A stretch of 64,000 nucleotides of DNA from NCBI RefSeq assembly GCF_004005565.1, contig NZ_SADD01000001.1, positions 1,420,325 to 1,484,324 on the forward strand, read 5' to 3'. The translations under genes and the position numbers were made by a program. Positions 38,189-48,790 of the stretch are shown here, piece after piece; within the stretch, counting starts at the first letter, position 1; each line of letters starts with the position of its first letter. Under the pieces are notes generated by a model. That model was not told where the DNA came from and did no database searches. It saw only the letters and a program-made list of their open reading frames with translations. The stretch is from Lujinxingia sediminis (GTDB lineage: Bacteria; Myxococcota_A; Bradymonadia; Bradymonadales; Bradymonadaceae).

Positions 38189-40234
38189 CTACTGGTTGGT
38201 ATCGGCCGGATCTGGCGAGACGCCCTGGTCGATGATCTGCTCGTAACGCTTGAGGCGACGCTGCCCCTCGGCGTTCTCCGGATCGATCTCCAGCACACGG
38301 CGCACCGCATCGCGCGCCTCAGCCCATTGCCCGCGACGCTCCGCCAGCTCCGATTGTTTGAGAAAGAGCGGCACGGCATGCGCGAGCTTGTACTCGGGCA
38401 TAATTCGGGTGCGGTACCCGTGGCGCGTGGGACGTCGGGCCAGCGCGGCGTAGGCCGCCTCCACCCGCTCATTGATCTCGCGCACCCGTTGATGCACCTC
38501 CTCCTCAAGCTCCGCCGGCACCCCCTGCGGGTCGAACTGCGCGCGAAGCTCGTGGTAGGCCTTCTCAATGACCTCCGAGTAGCTTGACCAGTGCACGTTA
38601 AGCACCTCGAAATAGCTGGCCTTATGCACGCTGAGGTATTTTACGGTGACGTTCTCGCGCAGCCGCTCGCGCACCACCGTCTGATGCAACGAGCGGTCAA
38701 AGTGCAGAAGTCCCATCCGGTGCAAGGCAAAGACCACCGCGAAGGTCTCCGCCGGCGGGAGCGCGCTTTCGGTAAACACCTCTCGCAACCGACGACGGCC
38801 ATTGAGCACGTTATCGACCAGACGCATCTGTGCTGCTGCGCTGATGGCGCGCTCCAGGCGATCGCGCTCCTGAACAAGCACCTCCGGGTACGTGTCGAGC
38901 TCAGGGGCCATGGTATGCTCGCGCTCCCTGGCAGAGCACTGCGAGAGGCCGCGCACCAAACGATCGTAGATAATGCGCTCGACGGCCACATGAACCCTGA
39001 GCGGTGGCTGCGGCAAAAAGTCCGCCGGAAGCGACGAGGCGTCAAAAACCTGAAGGCTTCCCTCCCGCTCCTCGCAGAACTCCCGCAACAGGAAGGTCAA
39101 TCGCCCCGAGATCGCATGACGGATGCGCTCCGGGTCGAGGATATCGAGTTCCATCAAACTTCGGGCCAGGGTTGTACCCAGCTCATCGGCGTGGGCTGCT
39201 GCCATTGCCAGCTGACGTTTGGTGATGCGATTGGCCGCCTGCAGCATCGGACCGAGCTCAGAGAGGGGGTGTCGAGGCTCACTGCTGATTTCGACGATGT
39301 AGCCGCTCTCAAAGAGCAGCTGACGGCCCTTCTTTCCAAAACGTTGCACCACCGCGCCGCTAAAGCCACTCGACGAGAGTTGCAACAGGATATCGAGCAC
39401 CCGCTCCCCGGCGAGTTCCTCGACCCGGTCCGGATCGCCCCCGGGCTCAAACCAGGGAGGGGCCGGGCCGTAGAACTCGCGCGTGACCAGCCCGGACTCC
39501 AGGGAGTGCTGCGTGGAGCGCACCACATCCATGTCGGGATCAGGCATATCGAAGCGCCGCCGCCCCGTCGTCTGCATCGTGCGCTTGACGCCCCCGCGTC
39601 GCGAACCGTAAGGCGCAAACGATCGCCCCGGCTCATCGGCAACCTGCACCGGCGAGGTGGGGTGATGCTCCTGGAAGGACTCCTGGCCCCCGGCGGCACT
39701 CTCCTGGACGGCTTGCTCGTCGAGCTCGCGCCGACGATCGTCGGCGATGGCCTGCAGCGCCACGCGATCTTCGCGGCCCAACCCCGAAACCTCAATGGCA
39801 GTTCCGCGCGAGGACTGGTGCACCACCCGGGCGCGCGCCTCCACCTCGAGGTGGGCGCGTGGAAAGTTCACCTTGACCTGTACGATCTCATTGAGCCCGG
39901 GCGGGTCCTCCAGGTGCACAAGTACCGCTCCGACCTCCAGGATCTGATGCAGGAGGCTATCGATGAGCTCGTCACTCTCCGCCACAATCTCCACGTCGAC
40001 CCGCACCCGCCCGCCCTGATGGGTGGAGGCCACCGGACTGACCACACCTTTCTCAATGCGCCCGGTCCAGCCCCCGGAACTCTCCTGAGTCGCCGATCGC
40101 TCTCGTCGGGCCAGCGCCTCGTCGAAGATGGCACGCGCACTGGTCGCACTCACCTCGGCGAAACGCTCCGACATTAAGCTATGCAGCGCATCGAAGAGTG
40201 TCTGCTCATCACTCGACCACTTGCTCTGACTCAT
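38189..40234 (-). CDS. DUF4388-type regulatory protein with N-terminal PilZ-like and C-terminal J-like domains
   Basis: A 681-aa soluble multidomain protein. Residues about 65-165 resemble the PilZ-like fold often seen in myxobacterial proteins (VKVNFPRAHLEVEARARVVHQS). After a disordered linker comes a DUF4388/PATAN-like region (about 260-400, with LLQLSSSGFSGAVVQRFGKKGRQLLFESGYIV). Later helical parts end in a J-domain-like segment (YFEVLNVHWSSYSEVIEKAYHELRAQ), where the usual HPD tripeptide is not seen. The C-terminus has TPR-like helices (WAEARDAVRRVLEIDPENAEG). The ATG at 40234 is preferred over 40267. The architecture suggests a polarity or motility regulator as in Myxococcus; exact role unknown. 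Confidence 0.72.
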   Translation of the reverse strand: MSQSKWSSDEQTLFDALHSLMSERFAEVSATSARAIFDEALARRERSATQESSGGWTGRIEKGVVSPVASTHQGGRVRVDVEIVAESDELIDSLLHQILEVGAVLVHLEDPPGLNEIVQVKVNFPRAHLEVEARARVVHQSSRGTAIEVSGLGREDRVALQAIADDRRRELDEQAVQESAAGGQESFQEHHPTSPVQVADEPGRSFAPYGSRRGGVKRTMQTTGRRRFDMPDPDMDVVRSTQHSLESGLVTREFYGPAPPWFEPGGDPDRVEELAGERVLDILLQLSSSGFSGAVVQRFGKKGRQLLFESGYIVEISSEPRHPLSELGPMLQAANRITKRQLAMAAAHADELGTTLARSLMELDILDPERIRHAISGRLTFLLREFCEEREGSLQVFDASSLPADFLPQPPLRVHVAVERIIYDRLVRGLSQCSAREREHTMAPELDTYPEVLVQERDRLERAISAAAQMRLVDNVLNGRRRLREVFTESALPPAETFAVVFALHRMGLLHFDRSLHQTVVRERLRENVTVKYLSVHKASYFEVLNVHWSSYSEVIEKAYHELRAQFDPQGVPAELEEEVHQRVREINERVEAAYAALARRPTRHGYRTRIMPEYKLAHAVPLFLKQSELAERRGQWAEARDAVRRVLEIDPENAEGQRRLKRYEQIIDQGVSPDPADTNQ

Positions 40235-40307
40235 GCGGGGTCCGGGACGCGAATTTCGGGGAAACACGGGTGGGCTCTTCGCATCGTTTCAAGGGGGCGA
40301 AGAGGTG

Positions 40308-41762
40308 TCAATCATGGCCGGGTAATTTTCCGTCATCGCCCTTCTCCCCCGGCACATCATCGTCACCGGACTCATCATCCGAGCCCCCCTCGTCGACCGG
40401 GGGCGTCGCGGATGTCGTGTCCTGCTCGCCCTCCTCGCTGGCTTCACGCGGAGTATCAACCTGCGACTCTGACGGCTCTTTGGCGCCCTCCATCGTGCGC
40501 CGGTCCGGGGAGTCGGGAACGTTCTCGCCGCGCTCAATGCCCGCGTCTTCGCCTTTGTCATCGGTGAGAATGTGGGCACGCACCTGCATCTGCGCCGGGC
40601 GCGCGGCTTTCCCGGTATAAAAGGAGGTCGTCTCATACCAGGCGATGATATCGGGCAGCAGCACCTTGAGGGCACCGGTCACGGGAATCGCCAGCAAGAT
40701 CCCCAGGAGTCCGCCGATGTTTCCGCCGAGCAAGAGCACGATGATGACGGTAACCGGCTTCAACCCCACCTTATCGCCGACGATGCGTGGTGTGATGACG
40801 TAGCCCTCGAGCATCTGAGTGACGCCAAACACGAGCCCCACCCCCAGAAGCGCGCCCCACCCGCTCCACTGGATGAGCACGACGAGCACCGCAAGAAGCG
40901 ATCCCACCGCAAACCCGAAATAAGGGATCACGTTGAGAAAACCCGCCAGAAGACCAATGACAACGCCCGACTGCACATCGAGCCCGAAGACGCCGTACAC
41001 AACTCCCAGCCCCAGCGCGTACATCCCGGCCAGGATCAGCGCCACCTGGATCTGCCCCCGGAACCACTGACCGACGGCCTGGTCCATCTTCTGAAGACGC
41101 TCGATAAAAATCTCGTAGCGATGCGGCGGTATAAAGCGCACCAGGGAGCGACGCCCGAGATCAAAATCCCTCAGAAAGTAGAAGGTGAAGAGCGGGATCA
41201 TCACCGCGTTGACAAGGCTTGCAACCACCGCCCCGGTGCGCGTAACGGCGTTGGTGAGCGCCGAGCCCACATGCTGCCCGATGGTCGGCAGCGCCTCGCG
41301 GATCTGGCCCCCGTAGCGCTCCATCGCCGCGGCCGCCGTCGAGGGCATCTCCACACCGAAGGCGCGCTCAATCCTGGGCAACGCGTCGTTTTGAAGGGTC
41401 TCCAGGAGCGCCGGGAAGCTCTCGATGATCAACCGCGCCTGGTTGGCCAGGGTCGGGTAGAGAAAGATCGCAAAGATCGTCACAGAGAGCATCGCCGCCA
41501 GCAGCACCAGCAGGATCGCCGGGGTGCGCCCCAGCCCGCGTGACTCCAGGCGGTCGATCGTCGGGTCGAGCAGGTACGCAAAGAGCAGACTGACAAAGAT
41601 CGGAAAGACCACTGCGGCGAACTTCCCCAGCGTCCAGAACACGCCCCCCAGAACAAGTCCAAAAACCAGCAACTTGGCCAGCAGATAGGGGTAGCGCCCG
41701 AAGCGCTCCCACTGCTCGCCAGCGTCGAGATGAGGGCCCGCTCCACCCTGTCGATTCGTCAT
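40308..41762 (-). CDS. AI-2E family transporter (PerM/YdiK-like) with an acidic C-terminal tail
   Basis: A 484-aa inner-membrane protein with about eight helices. Family marks include FPIFVSLLFAYLLDPTIDRLESRGLGR, a periplasmic loop after ANQARLIIESFPALLETL, PLFTFYFLRDFD and IPYFGFAVGS, then LVFGVTQMLEGYVITPRIVGDKVGLKPV. Despite the family name, substrates are diverse and mostly unknown. The last ~100 residues form an acidic, Ser/Glu/Asp-rich, probably disordered cytoplasmic tail not typical of the family. The ATG at 41762 places the conserved region near the N-terminus; a frame to 41810 is less likely. It sits 60 bases after the stop of an exported-protein gene on the same strand. Confidence 0.88.
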   Translation of the reverse strand: MTNRQGGAGPHLDAGEQWERFGRYPYLLAKLLVFGLVLGGVFWTLGKFAAVVFPIFVSLLFAYLLDPTIDRLESRGLGRTPAILLVLLAAMLSVTIFAIFLYPTLANQARLIIESFPALLETLQNDALPRIERAFGVEMPSTAAAAMERYGGQIREALPTIGQHVGSALTNAVTRTGAVVASLVNAVMIPLFTFYFLRDFDLGRRSLVRFIPPHRYEIFIERLQKMDQAVGQWFRGQIQVALILAGMYALGLGVVYGVFGLDVQSGVVIGLLAGFLNVIPYFGFAVGSLLAVLVVLIQWSGWGALLGVGLVFGVTQMLEGYVITPRIVGDKVGLKPVTVIIVLLLGGNIGGLLGILLAIPVTGALKVLLPDIIAWYETTSFYTGKAARPAQMQVRAHILTDDKGEDAGIERGENVPDSPDRRTMEGAKEPSESQVDTPREASEEGEQDTTSATPPVDEGGSDDESGDDDVPGEKGDDGKLPGHD

Positions 41763-41822
41763 AAATTCACTCAGCTCGCAACCATCATTCACCATGCAGG
41801 GCCGGCACAACGCAACGCCCGT

Positions 41823-42722
41823 TCAGAACCCCTGCTCGTAGGGCTCGATCCATAACTCGTGGACGCCCTCCATACGAGAGCCCGCTACTGCAGAGACCGA
41901 AAAATCATCAAAACTATGCCCCTCCAGCACGCGCACCGCATAGTCGATCACGTCAGGAGGCGTGGCCTCGCCGGGGTTGATCTCGAGCGCGATAATGCCC
42001 TCGCTTGCCCACCGCTCCACCACCGCATGTACTTCGTCGAGCGCCAGAAGTCGTTCGCGCACCCGCTCCAGATGTGCGGCTTTCCCGGTGTTCCGCAGAG
42101 CGAGCAGGGGCTCGGAGCTGGCGATGCCCACCGGCCCGGCCACACGCCGCAACCCGCGACCGGCGACATCGCCCAGGGCGCTACCTACCTCCCGTCGTGC
42201 GCTCTCCAGCAGGGCCGGCAGGTCATCGCCGTAATAGTGGCGCGTGACCGCAAAGCGTTGCAGCGAGACGCCTTCAACCGACCCGGCAGCGACAAGCTCA
42301 AGCTCCGCGCTCGCCACCAACCCCTCAACCCCCAGCGGCCAGACCGGGCCCATCGCCCGGTAGGTCACCTGGCCTACCAGAACCCGATCGCCACCGAGCA
42401 GCGCCCCCAGCTGGGCGGCGTTGGCCGTGGAGAGCGCCGGGCGTCGGTAGATCCTCGAGATGCTCTGCTCCGGGGTTGTCGCAAGGCTCACACCGCGGGC
42501 CTGCAGCGCAGCATTGAGAGCCTCATCGCTGGCGGTCCACCGCGGCGAGCCAGCCTCACTCCACCAGAAGGCAACCCGGGGTTGGTCGCCGAGGACGCCG
42601 GCATCCACCACCTCGGTCATCAGCGCAACCACCTGACCACGCCCCTGCGCCTGGGCCGAAACCGGAAGCACCAGGCTCAGCAACACCGCCGCGTAGATCC
42701 ACCACACTCGTTTACTCATCAT
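41823..42722 (-). CDS. Uncharacterised exported protein
   Basis: A 299-aa protein with a clear signal peptide (about 1-26, ending VSAQAQG). The mature part alternates helix and strand, with GDRVLVGQVTY, SAELELVAAGSVEG and RYYxD-like segments that look superficially like CsgG/LpoB-type periplasmic proteins, but I cannot confirm the family. Two consecutive ATGs (42722, 42719) follow AGGAGCAGGG, which supports this start. It begins 29 bases after the stop of guaA on the same strand and precedes the AI-2E-type gene by 60 bases, so the three may be one transcript. Function unknown. Confidence 0.7.
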   Translation of the reverse strand: MMSKRVWWIYAAVLLSLVLPVSAQAQGRGQVVALMTEVVDAGVLGDQPRVAFWWSEAGSPRWTASDEALNAALQARGVSLATTPEQSISRIYRRPALSTANAAQLGALLGGDRVLVGQVTYRAMGPVWPLGVEGLVASAELELVAAGSVEGVSLQRFAVTRHYYGDDLPALLESARREVGSALGDVAGRGLRRVAGPVGIASSEPLLALRNTGKAAHLERVRERLLALDEVHAVVERWASEGIIALEINPGEATPPDVIDYAVRVLEGHSFDDFSVSAVAGSRMEGVHELWIEPYEQGF

Positions 42723-42751
42723 CCCTGCTCCTGCGCCCACTCTGCGGCGCC

Positions 42752-44323
42752 CTACTCCCACTCAATGGTCCCGGGCGGCTTGCTCGTAACGTCGTAAACC
42801 ACGCGGTTGACGCCTGAGACCTGATTGATGATGCGGTCGCTCACACGCCCGAGAAACGCCATGGGCAAATGGCCGCGGTCCGCCGTCATGCCATCCTTGC
42901 TGGTCACCGCCCGAAGCGCAATGACCTCATCGTAGGTGCGCTGGTCGCCCATCACGCCAACAGTCTTGATCGGCAGGAGCACCGCAAACGCCTGCCAGAC
43001 CTGATCGTAGAGCCCCTCAGCCCGCAGCGACTCAATAAAGATGTGATCAGCCTGGCGCACCTTTCGAAGCGCATCTTTGGTGATCTCCCCAAGCACGCGC
43101 ACCGCCAGCCCGGGGCCCGGGAAGGGATGACGCCCTACCAGCTCCGCGGAGAGCCCCAGCGCCCGACCAAGCACGCGCACCTCGTCTTTGAAGAGCTCGC
43201 GCAGGGGCTCAATCAGCTCCAGCCCCATGTCCTCAGGAAGCCCACCGACGTTGTGGTGACTCTTGATTGTTGCCGAAGGCCCCAGCACGCTGACCGATTC
43301 GATGACATCCGGGTAGAGGGTCCCCTGGGCCAGAAAACGCGCGTTCTCAATCGTGGCCGCTTCGGCCTCGAAGACCCTGACAAAGAGCTCGCCAATACGC
43401 TTTCGTTTGAGTTCCGGATCCGTCACACCGGCCAACGCGCTTAAAAAACGTTCGCTGGCGTCAACCACACGAAGATCGATGCCAAAATGTCCCTCAAAGA
43501 GCGCCTGAACCCGCTTCCGCTCCTGGTATCGAAGCAGTCCGTTGTCGACAAACACACAGGTCAGTCGCTCCCCGAGCGCGCGGTGCAGGAGTGCGGCAAC
43601 CACCGACGAGTCCACCCCGCCGCTCAAGCCACAGATGACGTGCCCTTCTTCGCCGACTTGCTCGCGAATGCGCTCAACGGCACTCTCCACAAAATCGGCC
43701 ATATTCCAGGTATCCGGACAGCCGCAGACCTCGAAGACGAAGTTCTCGAGCATCGCCAGCCCCTCCAGCGTATGGGAGACCTCCGGGTGAAACTGCACCC
43801 CGAAGATCGGGCGTTGACGATGCGCCATCGCGGCCAGGTGACCGTTTTCGGTGCGTCCAATCGCCTCAAAGGCCTCCGGAAGTTCGCTGACAGCATCGCC
43901 GTGGCTCATCCACACCTCGGTGGCGTGCCCGAGTTCAAAGCCGGCCATCGGGCCGCGGGCGGCCTCCACGATCACCCGGGTGCGTCCGTACTCGCCACCG
44001 CCGCTGGCGCGATCGACACTGCCCCCAAAGGTGGAAGCGAGAAGTTGCATCCCGTAGCAGATGCCCAGCACAGGGATATCCCAGCTCAAGATCCCCCCCT
44101 GCAGGGCCGGAGCCCCCTCGATATGCACGCTGGAGGGGCCGCCCGAGAGCACCACGCCACGAGCCGGCGCCGAGCCCTCGTCGACAACCTCGGCGACGCG
44201 CGGATCGTTGCAAGGCCAGATCTCGCAATAGACGCCCAACTCACGCACGCGGCGCGCAATCAGGAGGGTGTACTGGCTGCCGTAGTCCAGGATCAGCAGA
44301 CCGTCACGAAGTTGTGGATTCAT
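42752..44323 (-). CDS. guaA: GMP synthase (glutamine-hydrolysing)
   Basis: A 523-aa enzyme converting XMP to GMP with ATP and glutamine. The class I glutamine amidotransferase domain (about 1-195) has the nucleophile motif VLGICYGMQ and the FHPEV histidine. The ATP pyrophosphatase domain has the PP-loop [10 protein letters not shown]. The dimerisation end has [16 protein letters not shown] and the final KPPGTIEWE. The ATG at 44323 has GGAG 7 bases upstream and gives the family length; a frame to 44539 is unsupported. guaB is not in this window. I looked for a purine riboswitch in the 175 bases upstream and did not recognise one. Confidence 0.96.
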   Translation of the reverse strand: MNPQLRDGLLILDYGSQYTLLIARRVRELGVYCEIWPCNDPRVAEVVDEGSAPARGVVLSGGPSSVHIEGAPALQGGILSWDIPVLGICYGMQLLASTFGGSVDRASGGGEYGRTRVIVEAARGPMAGFELGHATEVWMSHGDAVSELPEAFEAIGRTENGHLAAMAHRQRPIFGVQFHPEVSHTLEGLAMLENFVFEVCGCPDTWNMADFVESAVERIREQVGEEGHVICGLSGGVDSSVVAALLHRALGERLTCVFVDNGLLRYQERKRVQALFEGHFGIDLRVVDASERFLSALAGVTDPELKRKRIGELFVRVFEAEAATIENARFLAQGTLYPDVIESVSVLGPSATIKSHHNVGGLPEDMGLELIEPLRELFKDEVRVLGRALGLSAELVGRHPFPGPGLAVRVLGEITKDALRKVRQADHIFIESLRAEGLYDQVWQAFAVLLPIKTVGVMGDQRTYDEVIALRAVTSKDGMTADRGHLPMAFLGRVSDRIINQVSGVNRVVYDVTSKPPGTIEWE

Positions 44324-44498
44324 ACAGCTCTCCAGCAGTCCATGGAAATGGGTGTGGCATCGGAAGCATCGGGTGCGGAGCCCATCACATGCCCGCATCA
44401 ACCCGAGGCCCTCGCCCAGAAGGCTCACCTCGCCACTACACAAATATATGCGCAGGGCCACGCCGGGTGCGCCGCCATGCAGCTCGCAGGTCACAGCC

Positions 44499-45158
44499 CT
44501 AGGGCGTCTGCAGTACCGCTTCAACCTGGCCGGACTCACCGCGCTTAAGGCTTACCCGCGCGTCGCCCGAAAACACATCTTCGGCGCCGTGTGCGTTGAC
44601 CCGCACAATATAATCGCCCGCGAAGAGATCGCCGATGATGCCAGCCCCTCGGTTGCAATCAAAACCCTGTCGGGCCATCTCGTAGAATGCCGCGTCGTAG
44701 ACGGCGACCTCCACCCGGTCCACATCATTGGCACCGCAGACCCGGCCGTTATCAAAACGCCAGAAGACCTCTAACTCTGCGGGGCGAGCGCTGAGGGCGA
44801 GGGAGGTCAGCATCTCAATACGCTCGGGACGGATGGTGAGCGTGCGTATGGTGCTCTCAAAGGTATTGGCACCGCCGGCATCAAATCCGCGCAGAATCAG
44901 CTCGTAGCTTCCGGGAGCAATCCCCTCCATCGCCGCTGCCCCGCGTGCGCAGGGGTACCCCTCGACGTAGCTGCGCCGCGCGTTGGTGAGCTCGATTTCG
45001 ACGAGTTCCACCTCGCTGGCGGTACACCCCATCGGACTGATCTCCCAGCCAAGCTCAAGTGCTCCCTCACCAAAGGGCTCTACCGGCTCGCCACAGCTGA
45101 GCAGCGCGCTGCTCAGGGTGGCAAGCGCCATCCCTTGCACGACGATCGACTTTTGCAT
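44499..45158 (-). CDS. Uncharacterised lipoprotein with two repeated beta-rich halves
   Basis: A 219-aa protein with a lipoprotein signal ending in LLSC at about residue 22. The mature part consists of two similar halves, each with a conserved Cys and a segment of the form '[13 protein letters not shown]' or '[13 protein letters not shown]', which resembles the carboxypeptidase-regulatory/Cna-B type turn before a strand. A GGAGG ribosome site 7 bases upstream decides the ATG at 45158. It is divergent from the large TPR gene, 184 bases away. Probably a surface or periplasmic lipoprotein; function unknown. Confidence 0.75.
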   Translation of the reverse strand: MQKSIVVQGMALATLSSALLSCGEPVEPFGEGALELGWEISPMGCTASEVELVEIELTNARRSYVEGYPCARGAAAMEGIAPGSYELILRGFDAGGANTFESTIRTLTIRPERIEMLTSLALSARPAELEVFWRFDNGRVCGANDVDRVEVAVYDAAFYEMARQGFDCNRGAGIIGDLFAGDYIVRVNAHGAEDVFSGDARVSLKRGESGQVEAVLQTP

Positions 45159-45342
45159 CTCAGACCTCCCTGGTCGGTGTGGCGTGTCATCCCTGCGTTC
45201 GCCATATCGCCACGAGGCTACGCCAGCCTGAAGCAGGGTCAACTTTTTGCCACGGGGCGGACTTCTCGCCAGCGCGCGTGCTGTGCTAGCTTCGCCCGGC
45301 CCTCCCCCCCTCTTTGCGATCTTCTGCATCGGCCCCACCATC

Positions 45343-48300
45343 ATGATGAACCGCGATCTGAGCGAACTTCTCGAAGGTCTCCCCGACACCGCGCCAGGTC
45401 TGGTGAAGGCGGCGCGCGCCTATGACGAGGCCGGTGACTACCGAAACGCCGAAGCCCTTTTGCGCGGGGCGCTCGCGCGCTGCTCCACCCCCGAGCTCCG
45501 ACTGGCCTCAGCCGAACACCTCCTGGCGCGGGGACGCTGGGCGGCCGCCTACCAGCAGGCGCGCCACGCCATGGCCAACCCCATGCTCTGGGAGGCTGCT
45601 GTGGCCGCCGCCCGCGCGAGCCATAAGCTTGGCGAACATGGTCGCGCACAATCCTTGCTCGATGACGCGCTCGATCGCGGGGCCGACCTCACCCTGATCA
45701 GCGCCTGGCGCGATCACTTCGCCGGACTGGCCGATGCCCCGGCACCTCGCCGCCCGGCGACGTTAGCCCCCGCGGAGCGCGCGCTTCCCGACTTCACCGA
45801 GGAGCCCACCGAACTCGTCGACGGGCTCGCACCGCACGAGCCCACCCACCTGGTGCACATCCCCGCAAGTTTGAGCGATGCGCCCAGAGCGAAGTCGCCA
45901 GGGCGCGCGCCGGCGCCGGGCTTTGAGCCCGATGAAACCACGCTTCGGCGCCGCCAACCTCGCGCAATCCGCCCCGGCACGTCCGCCCCCGAACTCGCCG
46001 ACGCGCTGGCAAACGTCCCCTCCGAGCCGACCGACGTCTTCGCGGCCGCGCCGACGCTTCCGCCAGGCGCCGATCTGGCGCAGGAGCTCCCGCGCCATGA
46101 TAGTGGGCGACGCAACGCGCCCGCCCTTAGGGTCGCCCCCCGCGCGGCGAATCACTCAGCCCCCGGCGTTGCAGCGAAGCGTGGGGAGCCTCGCCACCCG
46201 GGTCGCGAAGAGAAACTGGAGCTGGACCTCGACGCGCTCCGCCGCACCGGCAAACCGACCACCGGAGGCACAAGCTCCATCCGTCGGCTGACTCACCTGG
46301 TGCAAACCAGCCTTCCTGAACCCCTGCAATCGCCAGCCCGCGCCATGATCAGCGTGCTTCTCTCATCGCTGCTGGTTCTGAGTTTCTTTGCAACCCTGGG
46401 TTATATCGGGCAGGTCCACCGTGCGACGGCCACCTTACTGCGGCGCGCGGAGAGCGAAGTTCATAACGACACCTACGCCTCACATCAGCGCGCCCTGCAG
46501 CTTGCGCAGGAGGCGCGTGCCTACACGCTGCTACCCGCCGGTGCCGACGCTGTGGTGCGGGGTCTGACCGACGCTCTGCCCGCCATTGGCACCCGTGCGC
46601 CCGTCGAGCGCGCCACCAACCTTGAAGAGCTCATCCGCGCCCGCACAGCCTATCGTTTTACGCATCCCGGAACGATCGCCCCTCCGGAGCCCCCCACGTC
46701 AAGGGCTGGCGAAACGATCGCGGCTCATATCTACGCCAGCGCCGCCTGGCTGCCCGGGCGCGACATCTCCAGGGCTGCCGATGCGCTGCTCGCCCTTGCG
46801 CCGAGTTCAGCATGGGCACGCCTGGCCTACGCCGAGGTTCTCGTCGACCACATCCCCGTCGAGCTCTCTGCGAAGCTGGTCGACTCCTTCCCCGAAGACA
46901 CCCCTGCCCGTGCCTTTGTGCGCGCGCAGCACCTTTTGTCCTTCGATGAAGAGGCCGCCACCCCCGCACTCCGAGCGATCTTCGAGGCCAACCCGGATCA
47001 TTACAGCTCCCGGTTGACCCTGGCCCTCCACCTCGCTCGCACCGGGGCCGACGAAGCCGAACTCGACGCCCTGCTCTCCTCGGCCCTGAGCGCCCCCGGC
47101 CGCGAGTTCGCCCCTGCCGACCGCGCTCTGATTCACCTGGCGCGCGCCGAGGCATCGTCCACAACGAACGAACGCATCGATGCCCTTCGTCTGGCCGCCG
47201 AGGCCGCACCGCTTCGCCCCGACCGTATCCGACCGCTCATCGACGAGCTCATCGCCCGCGGGCAGCTCCTCGACGCGCGCGAGCAGCTGATTCGCACTCC
47301 GCGGGTCGAGCATCGCCACACCTATTTCGATCTGGAGTTGGCCTCCATCCACCTGCAGCTCGGCGATACAGACCGCGCCATCGCGCTTTTGAGCGCCGCC
47401 TCCGACAACCCTCACGAGCGCCTGCTCCTCGCGCTGGCGATGGCAGCGGAAGGCAACCTCGCCATCGCCCGTGACGAGCTGGCGCAGACGCCCCTCGACC
47501 TCGCTGCGGCCGCGCTCCTGGATGCGCTGCACCCCGAAGCCACGCCGCCGGAGGAAACCTTTGACCGGATCGCTGACTTCGCCTCCGAACGCGCGCTTCT
47601 CAAAAGCGCAACCCTGGCCCACCTGGCCAACCACAGCGAAAGCTGGGAGGCGCAATCAACGCTCCGGGAGCGTTCCCTCTCACGGCTGGAACACGCCCCC
47701 GATCGCCTCGCACGGCGCCTTCTCCAATGCCGACTGGCGCTTGACGCACGCCATGCCAGCGATGCCGCCGAGCATTGCGCGCGCCTCGAAGAACTCGATG
47801 TCGCCTCCCGCTGGGCTCTCGATGCCGCGGTGCGCTGGCACCGCCTCAACGATCGCCACGCCACCGCGCTGCGATTGATCGACCGGCACGAAGATCTAAG
47901 CGGCCCCGGTCCTCTTCTGGGGCTGATGCGCGCCGAAGTCGCCTTTGAGCAAGGCGACGTTGACGCAGCCACCTCCTTCTTGGAGCCAGCCCTGGGGACC
48001 CCGCTCTCTCGTAGCGCCCGCTGGGCAACCCTGCAGGGCCGCCTGGCCTTGAGCCGCGGTGATAGCGAGCAGGCGCAAGCTCACCTTCAGAGCGCGCTGG
48101 ACACGCGCCCAGGCGACGCGGCTGCAACACTCGGCCTGCTCCAGACTGCGTTGGCGAATGGCCCCCTCTCCTCGGAGAATGAGCAGGCCCTGCGCGGACT
48201 TCTTCGCCATGGGAAGCTCGGCCCGGAGGCCTGGGTGGCATTTGCACGCCAGCGCCGCCAACAACAACGCTACAACGACGCTCTGGAGAACCTTGAGCTT

Positions 48301-48663
48301 GCCCGGCGTGCAGCTAACACCCTCGTCCCCGCCGCGCTCTCGCATGCGATCCTGACCGAAGAGGCCTACGTGCGCGCCGCTCGCAGCCGCCGGGGCTTTG
48401 CCGATCCCGGCGTCACGCGCGCACTCGATCTTGCCGGCGAGTCCGCGCCACAGAGCGCAGACTACCTCGTCGCCCGCGCCCGGGTTGCACTTGCCTCGCG
48501 TCGACCGAACCGCGCCGAGGCAGCCCGGCATCTGGAAGATGCCCTGAACGACGCCCCGCTCCGCTGCGAGCTCTGGGAGGAGGTCATCGCGCTGCGTAAG
48601 CGCCTGCGTCATCAGGTCGCCGTGCGTCGCCTCGTCAACGCCACCCCGGAGCGATGCAACTAG
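45343..48663 (+). CDS. Large membrane-anchored TPR protein
   Basis: A 1106-aa protein. N-terminal TPR-like helices (about 10-130) and a disordered, Pro/Ala-rich linker (130-330) precede one membrane helix (about 345-370, in the SVLLSSLLVLSFFATLGYIG segment). The remaining ~730 residues are almost entirely helical repeats of TPR type, for example QLGDTDRAIALLSAASDNPHERL and LSRGDSEQAQAHLQSALDTRPGDAAA. Two ATGs (45343, 45346) follow the divergent intergenic region. The C-terminal repeats are probably periplasmic scaffolding, as in other TPR proteins of envelope complexes, but the partner is unknown. It stands alone, 127 bases before the methyltransferase gene. Confidence 0.75.
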   Translation: MMNRDLSELLEGLPDTAPGLVKAARAYDEAGDYRNAEALLRGALARCSTPELRLASAEHLLARGRWAAAYQQARHAMANPMLWEAAVAAARASHKLGEHGRAQSLLDDALDRGADLTLISAWRDHFAGLADAPAPRRPATLAPAERALPDFTEEPTELVDGLAPHEPTHLVHIPASLSDAPRAKSPGRAPAPGFEPDETTLRRRQPRAIRPGTSAPELADALANVPSEPTDVFAAAPTLPPGADLAQELPRHDSGRRNAPALRVAPRAANHSAPGVAAKRGEPRHPGREEKLELDLDALRRTGKPTTGGTSSIRRLTHLVQTSLPEPLQSPARAMISVLLSSLLVLSFFATLGYIGQVHRATATLLRRAESEVHNDTYASHQRALQLAQEARAYTLLPAGADAVVRGLTDALPAIGTRAPVERATNLEELIRARTAYRFTHPGTIAPPEPPTSRAGETIAAHIYASAAWLPGRDISRAADALLALAPSSAWARLAYAEVLVDHIPVELSAKLVDSFPEDTPARAFVRAQHLLSFDEEAATPALRAIFEANPDHYSSRLTLALHLARTGADEAELDALLSSALSAPGREFAPADRALIHLARAEASSTTNERIDALRLAAEAAPLRPDRIRPLIDELIARGQLLDAREQLIRTPRVEHRHTYFDLELASIHLQLGDTDRAIALLSAASDNPHERLLLALAMAAEGNLAIARDELAQTPLDLAAAALLDALHPEATPPEETFDRIADFASERALLKSATLAHLANHSESWEAQSTLRERSLSRLEHAPDRLARRLLQCRLALDARHASDAAEHCARLEELDVASRWALDAAVRWHRLNDRHATALRLIDRHEDLSGPGPLLGLMRAEVAFEQGDVDAATSFLEPALGTPLSRSARWATLQGRLALSRGDSEQAQAHLQSALDTRPGDAAATLGLLQTALANGPLSSENEQALRGLLRHGKLGPEAWVAFARQRRQQQRYNDALENLELARRAANTLVPAALSHAILTEEAYVRAARSRRGFADPGVTRALDLAGESAPQSADYLVARARVALASRRPNRAEAARHLEDALNDAPLRCELWEEVIALRKRLRHQVAVRRLVNATPERCN

Positions 48664-48790
48664 AGCGCGCAACGAAAGCACACTGACGCGTCGTCTATCA
48701 ATATGCTAGGACTGCTGCGCTGATCGGCGCCCGAGTCTGGCGCCTGACTTCCCTCGGCCCCAAAAGATGACGACCTGGTGAGGAGACGCC

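Noticed and set aside
44324..44498. A possible purine riboswitch upstream of guaA
   Set aside because: I could not find the conserved junction sequences of the purine or PRPP/ppGpp-type riboswitches in this 175-base leader.
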